A stretch of 12,158 bases of DNA from Russula earlei (taxonomy: Eukaryota > Basidiomycota > Agaricomycetes > Russulales > Russulaceae). Numbering within the stretch: position 1 is the stretch's first letter; each line of letters begins with the position of its first letter. Location of the stretch: assembly GCA_025769875.1 (NCBI GenBank), contig JAGFNK010001254.1:1-12158 (forward strand), written 5' to 3'. Below the pieces are notes generated by a model, which did no database searches, was not told where the DNA came from, and worked only from the letters and a program-made list of their open reading frames with translations. Below, one piece after another: positions 7,206 through 12,158 of the stretch. The position numbers and the translations under genes were made by a program.

Positions 7206-10185
7206 AACCCCATGAAACTGCAGGTTCCATGCGTGCAAAGCTTGTTTGAGACCATAGATCGCCTTCTTCAGGCAGCAAACTTGGTGTGATGTCTTCAGAA
7301 CAGTGAATCCTCATGGTTGCTCCATGTAAATCTCTTCGTCCAGTAGCCCATTCAGGAATGCCGACTTGACGTCCATCTGATTGATCTCCCAATCCTCTAG
7401 CGCGGCCAATGCTAACAAGAGTCGCAAAGACTCAAATCTCGCTACTGGAGAGAAGGTGTCACTGTAATCAAGTCCTTCAATTTGTGTAAACCCCTTGGCT
7501 ACAACGTGCGCGTGAAATCAGCCATCCGATTTGCATGCAAATACCCATCTTGATTTCACAGCCTTACGGCCCGGCAGTAGATCGACTAGATCCCAAGTAC
7601 CATTTTTGGCAAGTGTGTCTATCTCATACTGACAAGCGGCTTTCCAATTATCAGCTGAGTCCGATTCCATCGCTTCCCAATAAGATACAGGGTTTAGCGC
7701 CTCAGCAGTCACTAACAGGGCCATATGTGATACGTGCCCTCTCTGAGCTGGACATTCTGCGTTGTCCTCACCAAAATATCTTGGGTTTGGATGCGGGTTA
7801 GCTCTAAGTCTACAAGGCGAGGGTGGATGCATCATGAAGGCGGGTCGCGGAAGTGCTGGAGGGGTCGGGATAGGAATGCGGGACAGGGGAGTATGGTACA
7901 CTGAAACATTCTGAGGTGTCGCCGCAAGATTTGCAGGGGTTTCCGGAGGCGCACGGCCATCCGGTTGGTGTGGGACAGGTTCCAGGAGGGAAAATGTAAT
8001 AGGTCCGGCAGGGACCAGGGGTGGTATGGGCAAGGTGGACGGTCCACCGCTTGCCTTTGCTGGGAAGAACACTTCATCAAATGTTACATCACGCGAAAGT
8101 ACTATTTTCTGGGTGGCTGGATTCCATAGGTGGTAGCCTTTAGATCCTGATTCATAACTGACAAATGTCATTTCAATCGCCTTGGGATTGAGCTTCTTCC
8201 ACTTAGCGTCAGGGACATGTACATATGCCCTGCATCCGAATACTCGGAAGTAAGAGATGTCCAGGATGTGTCCAGAGTCCCACAATTCATGAGGGGTGCA
8301 CCAACCGAGAACACGGGTGGGCATGCGATTGTGAATGTGAACTGCAGCATCAGTAGCCAGTTCCCAAAACCTGAGAGTAAGACTGGCGCTGTGCATCATG
8401 GCGTGCATCTTGTCTTCCAGGGTCCGGTTCCATCGCTCCGCTAATCCGTTCTGTTGTGGGGAACCTGGCATCGTTAATTTGTGCTTGATCCCCTTCTGTG
8501 TTAGTACCGATCTAAGGGCGCCCAACATGTATTCTCCACTGCGATCTGAGTGCAAAGCCTTAACTGTCTCACTTGTTTGATTTTCAGCCCAAGCCATATA
8601 TTTCTTGAAGGCGTCTGCACACTGATCTTTTGCTTTGAGAAAGTACACTACTCCAAAGCGGGAGTAGTTGTCAATAAACGTCGTGAAATAACTTGCGCCC
8701 TGGATAGACCGGACCTGCATCGGACCAGCTAGATCGCTGTGTACAATTTGCAATCTCTGTTCTGAGCATTTAGAGGAACCCGAAAAAGGAAGTCTCGGCT
8801 GCTTGCTGAGTTGACACCCTGGGCAAGGGGCGAGATCCTTGTTGGTTGAGCTAAGCAAAATTCCATTAATGGAATCGCTGTAACATATGAGTGCGTTCTG
8901 GGACATATGTCCCATCTGCTGATGCCAGATGTCCAGTGATAGCGCACCACTCTGTGTGTGTAGGGACAGAATGGATAGGTCAAACCAGAATAGATTATTC
9001 TCCATGTACCCTTGCGTGATCTTCCGATCTTTGATGTGAATCTGGAAGCCATCTTTAGTGAATGTTATTTGACCCCCTTTCCGGAGCAGCGCTGACACTG
9101 AGAAGTACCGCACGTCGGCTTCCGGAACATGCATAACATCTGAAAGGGTCAATTGAACATCCCCAGTTCCTCCTGACGGCCTGACAGAAACCGGTCCAGT
9201 CCCAATCTGTGAGATGATAGCATGACCTCCAAGACTAACAGATCTGGATGCTGGAGCCCAAGAAATGAAGTCGGAGCAGAATGGCGTAATGTGATGAGTT
9301 GCTCCGGAATTGACCATCCAACGGGATTGGGCTGTTGCGTAGAGAGAAACACGTATTTCATTATCATCATCCGATACTTCGGTAATAGTGGCAGTAGTCT
9401 CCACTATGTGCGCATTGACTTTGGACGTCTGAGCGCCTCCTGCAGCCCCCTGTCTTTTCTTCGCCTTCTCCTCCTCATCCTTCTTTTTCTTCCTGCACTC
9501 TGGTGACTTGTGTCCGAGTTTCTGACAATAGTAACACTTTATTTTGGACTTGTCTTTGTCCTTCTTTACTGGAGCAACTTTATTGAGGGACGCAGAGGGG
9601 CCGGCCCAGCGACCTTCCTCATTGAGGATCTGTTCCTGGATCGTTTGCGGGGAAAGATCTTTCGGAGCGCCAGCCATGAGAATAGTCGAGGCGACAGCCA
9701 AGTAAGTGTCGGGTAATGCTTTGATCAGAATGAAGCTAAATTGAAGATCAGAAATCTTCATATCATTGTTTTGGAGAGTGTTCCACACGTCATTAAGTTT
9801 CTGTAATTGCGGAAGCATTGGGGTAGCGTCGTCTAGGGCCGTTCCTGTCAGGGAGACCCAGCTATTGAAGGTGGACATAGACCCCATGCCTCCGTATGCG
9901 CGCTTTAGTACCTCCCATTTGTCTTTGCACGATTTGAACTTAGTATCATCAGAAACTGCCAGCAAGATGTCTTTCTGCACATAGACCCTCAAAGACTCCA
10001 AGGAGGACCTGCTCCTCCAAGTCCCAAGCTGTGTCTGGAGGGGACAGTGGGAAATCTGTGATATGATGCCTAAATCTGTTCATTTGGCAAACAGCGAGTA
10101 CGCGTGAAGACCAAGTGGACCAATTAGATCCATCGAAGATCTCCATTGTGACTCCGGGCAGGAACATAAAAATTGAGGGTGCCAT
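7206..10185 (-). pseudogene. Ty1/copia Gag-Pol polyprotein, inactivated and truncated
   Basis: The minus-strand polyprotein starts at ATG 10185 (GSNWSTWSSRVLAV, copia-type Gag). About residue 61 a one-base excess near 10000 shifts the frame. The main frame then runs 10001-7518, 827 residues. Numbered in that frame: zinc knuckle C156, C159, H164, C169; protease motif at 231; GAG-pre-integrase H360, H365, C393, C396; integrase catalytic triad D423, D486, E522; KLNPKAIEM and SYESGSKGY in the integrase C-terminus; reverse transcriptase start WKAACQYEIDTLAKNGTWDLV. TGA at 7518-7520 ends the frame, but homology continues in frame ([25 protein letters not shown]) past a second TGA at 7311-7313 to AIYGLKQALHAWNLQFHG, where LTR A3 cuts it off. 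YVDD and RNase H are missing. The protease reads NSG, not the usual catalytic DSG. The element is dead. The domain order integrase before reverse transcriptase assigns it to Ty1/copia (Pseudoviridae). Confidence 0.95.
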
Positions 10186-10252
10186 GTGATTCGATTAGGT
10201 AAACGAGGTGATAAAACCAATCTGGGCAAGTGGAGCAAATACATGTGCCAGA
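10186..10252 (-). other. Copia leader with possible primer binding site
   Basis: On the minus strand the LTR end TTCTAACA is followed after two bases by TGGCACATG. TGG complements the CCA end of a tRNA, as a primer binding site should, and 67 bp separate the LTR from the first ATG. The priming tRNA is not identified, and the match is too short to be sure. Confidence 0.4.
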
Positions 10253-10856
10253 TGTTAGAAATCCGATCAGTACCCCTGACATGTGGGTCAAAATTTCGAT
10301 CCAAGTACCGAAAGTGTGGGGTGTCGTTCTGATGAACAGTGGCCCGTGAAGGAGAGAGAATGTGTCGATAGACTGTGTGAGCTTGTATGTGGATTTCTGT
10401 CTTGGGAATTTAGTAGTGGCCAGGGCCCATAACCTGTTGAATCGCGCAGTGATAAGGAAGATTAGATCATGGTAGATCTAATAAAAACTTATTCAGTTTC
10501 TGTGAGACGAAACTGTTGTGTCATATTTACCTAATGAAAACTTACTACAACGCATAATCAGCTACTGATAAGATCGTGAGATAGTAAGTACTTACTTCAG
10601 TTTCTGTGAGACAAAACTGAAGTATCTACTGTATGTACGACACTCTTAAGTATCTGAGAGCGTCCCTAATTATTTTTTCTATAGTAACTATCAAAATGTT
10701 TTCATGATCGCTATGTGCTAGCTACCGGTTGTCTTAGATCATACTATCAATTTTGTTATCGTACGCATTTCAGCAATGAGCTGAAACGCTTATGTGGTCC
10801 GGGCCTGTGGGCCGCCTGGACAGTTTGGGCCGACGCATCAACGCCTCGGCTACTCT
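10253..10856 (-). mobile_element. Copia 5' LTR, outer boundary not resolved
   Basis: The inner boundary is TGTTAGAAATC on the plus strand at 10253, which is GATTTCTAACA at the LTR end in element orientation, the usual form for copia LTRs. I searched to the right for the matching start (GATTTCTAACA or TAACA on the plus strand) and found none before the hAT end at about 10857. The LTR may be truncated, or its start may be diverged. An AT-rich TATA-like stretch (CTATAGAAAAAATAATTA, minus strand) lies near 10670-10685. Two copies of a 24-nt repeat occur at 10492 and 10596. No coding frame is credible here. Confidence 0.55.
10492..10619. repeat. Two copies of a 24-nt hairpin unit, 104 bp apart
   Basis: TTCAGTTTCTGTGAGAC plus AAACTG occurs at 10492-10515 and 10596-10619 with one mismatch. 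Each is an inverted repeat: copy one has arms CAGTTTC and GAAACTG, copy two has arms CTTCAGTTT and AAACTGAAG extending just outside the unit. A separate palindrome AGTAAGTACTTACT lies immediately before copy two. The position inside the putative copia LTR suggests U3 regulatory repeats. Confidence 0.6.
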
Positions 10857-11020
10857 TAGGGTTGTGCCCGGCCCAGCTTCAGGCCGTGAGCCGGGCCAAG
10901 CCAGGCCGAAATAGGCTGGGCCAAGCCGGGCCAAAGTGATGGCTTCATGACGGCTTTGGCCTGGCCCATGATTTGAAAAGCCAAAGCCAGGCCGTCAAGC
11001 CGTGGCTTTGACCTTTTTTT
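10857..11020 (+). repeat. Candidate hAT terminal and subterminal repeat region
   Basis: From TAGGGTTGTGCCCGGCCC onward the sequence is dense in GGCCC, GGGCC, GGCCAAG and AAGCC motifs in both orientations, including GGCTTTGGCC and GGCCAAAG. GC-rich subterminal motifs of this kind are typical of hAT transposon ends, where transposase binds. It lies about 20-30 bp before the transposase remnant. The preceding 8 bp are GCTACTCT, but the opposite end is outside the window, so neither the inverted repeat nor the 8-bp duplication can be tested. Confidence 0.5.
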
Positions 11021-11042
11021 GGGGTAATTATCAAACTTTAAT

Positions 11043-12081
11043 TTATCAACTTTGCATGGACACACCGTCATTCCAACTCTTCATCTGGCCATTCCGGCGC
11101 TTGAAGCCCTTTACAGAGCATGGTCCAGTCGTGCCAACCGTCCAAAATACGAGCCATTTGCCCCTGCCATTCGTGCTGCATGTGAGAAGGTTGACAAATA
11201 CTACGAGAAAACTACAGAGTCTCTTGCATACATCATGTCCATGAGTACAACTTTTGGCCCTCGCCCTGTCATCCATCACTGACATATTGCTAGTTCTCAA
11301 CCCAAAGGAGAAGATAGGATATTTCAAGAAGCAATGGTCCACTGATCTCCACAACGATGTCCTGAAATGTGTTGAGGAGGTATGCTCAAGTCCCCTTTTA
11401 TGTCTAGGTGCTAATTGCTCTTAGTTCAAAGAGCGGTGGCTATGATTGAGCGGTCATTCTATGATGAGGCCATCCGCACCATCAAGAAAGGACAAGGGAC
11501 TTCATGCTTTGCTTCGAGAGCTTAGCGATGATGATGAAGACACAGCAGCAGACACAGGGTTGGATGTACCAGATGACCCTCAACGGCCATGGCTCTGTGA
11601 TTACCATGCATACATGGATGTTCTCGAGCAAGTTCCAGAAGGCTGGACAGCAATCCAGTGGTGGGGCATAAGCATTCCAGATTGAATACTCATACAAGTG
11701 ACTAAAACAACTTCACAGTACAACTCACAGTGCTATCATTGTGCTTGGGGCTCCCTTGCGCGGGACTATCTGGCGATTATGTTGTCATCCGTTTCTAGCG
11801 AACGCGCATTCTCGCAGGGTGGGATTACAATATCAAAACAACGCAGTTGTCTCAAGGGTGACATTGTGGAGGCCCTGCAGTGTATCAAGTGCGCGATCCG
11901 TCATGATTTACTTTTCCAAGAACCTGCACCATCATCAATATCAGAAGCTGAGGAAACTAGCGACCAAGAGCTGGACGATGTGGCAGCCAGAGGGGACTCG
12001 GGAGACTCAGATGTTGAAGAGTTCTCGTGGGATGGGCTACTGATTGACAACGATGAGGAGACAATGTATTGGTCTGAGTAG
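11043..12081 (+). pseudogene. hAT-family transposase, C-terminal half, four exons
   Basis: Exons 11043-11244, 11294-11379, 11425-11667 and 11719-12081 join in consistent phase. Intron 1 (11245-11293, GT..TAG) has a CACTGAC branch site and restores AYIMSMILNPKEK. Intron 2 (11380-11424, GTATGC..TTAG) joins KCVEE to FKERW. Intron 3 (11668-11718) begins ATAAGC instead of GT and ends TTCACAG. Splicing it gives QWWGYNSQCYHCAWGSLARDY, matching the hAT pattern. The final exon holds the hAT dimerisation domain (SVSSERAFSQGGITISKQRS, KGDIVEALQCIKCAIRHDLLF) and an acidic tail ending at TAG 12079-12081. One in-frame TGA remains at 11443-11445. The BED zinc finger and the first part of the RNase H-like catalytic region are missing: coding homology starts about 190 bp from the presumed terminus. 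It is a decayed, N-terminally deleted copy that cannot move by itself. Confidence 0.85.
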
Positions 12082-12158
12082 CTTAGTATCTTCCCATACT
12101 ATCATCGGCGGCCAACCTGCACAATCGACATTTTATTTACATACAAAAGCTGTGGCCC
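12082..12158 (+). other. hAT 3' flank, continues beyond the window
   Basis: Non-coding sequence after the transposase stop, including an AT-rich tract (CATTTTATTTACATAC). The final AGCTGTGGCCC may be the beginning of the other GC-rich end of the hAT element. Too short to judge. Confidence 0.35.

Noticed and set aside
9949..10185. Programmed frameshift between the Gag start and the main copia frame
   Set aside because: The shift lies in the N-terminal part of Gag, not at a gag-pol junction, and is explained by one extra G in CTTGGAG. With two stop codons and a protease mutation, plain decay is more likely.
11482..11697. Minus-strand frame of 71 codons opposite the hAT exon
   Set aside because: Antisense shadow of exon 3, which has clear hAT homology and consistent phase on the plus strand.
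1..12158. CRISPR array, tRNA, rRNA or bacterial operon features
   Set aside because: No regularly spaced short repeats, no cloverleaf I could fold by eye, no Shine-Dalgarno-led gene strings. The sequence is fungal transposon DNA throughout.

Overview
This window looks like a transposon-rich stretch of a filamentous fungal genome, probably a basidiomycete. The grounds are short spliceosomal introns of about 45-51 bp with CTGAC-like branch sites, a fungal-type hAT transposase, a Ty1/copia polyprotein, and many LTRs with 5-bp target duplications. The species cannot be named. I see no host gene that can be trusted, no tRNA or rRNA, and no CRISPR array. Essentially everything interpretable is mobile DNA.

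Layout. Positions 1-770 hold a degenerate open frame of unknown origin with no CpG at all. Positions 771-5424 are a nest of LTRs five layers deep, which can be unpicked from exact or near-exact 5-bp target duplications. LTR A1 (771-5424 including inserts) is split by LTR D (1279-5093). D contains LTR E (1322-2204) and LTR B (2485-4780). B contains LTR F (3166-4493), and F contains LTR A2 (3517-4346). With inserts removed the lengths are A1 834, D about 626, E 883, B about 963, F about 493 and A2 830 bp. The 834 versus 830 match between separately reconstructed A copies supports the parse. CpG content rises from the outermost layer inward (A1 0, D 3, B 3, F 12, A2 about 30), in agreement with relative age.

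Positions 5425-6325 hold a minus-strand remnant of another retroelement: a Gag tail with a perfect CCHC zinc knuckle, then a polypurine tract, then a probable LTR, with no pol between. It is cut at 6326 by the first 51 bp of a further A-family LTR (A4). A4 in turn abuts a full-length minus-strand A LTR (A3, 6377-7205). The two flanks of A3 come from different target sequences and carry no matching duplication, as expected if two separate A insertions recombined and deleted what lay between.

Positions 7206-10252 are a minus-strand Ty1/copia Gag-Pol pseudogene: Gag, zinc knuckle, protease, integrase and the start of reverse transcriptase. It carries a frameshift, two in-frame TGA codons and an Asp-to-Asn change in the protease motif, and it is truncated by A3. 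Its upstream LTR ends at 10253. From about 10857 to past the window end lies a hAT DNA transposon remnant: a GC-rich terminal region followed by the transposase C-terminus in four exons.

None of these genes forms a pathway. They are successive insertions, and the biological interest lies in the order of events, CpG loss with age, deletion by recombination, and family-specific palindromes near the LTR promoters.
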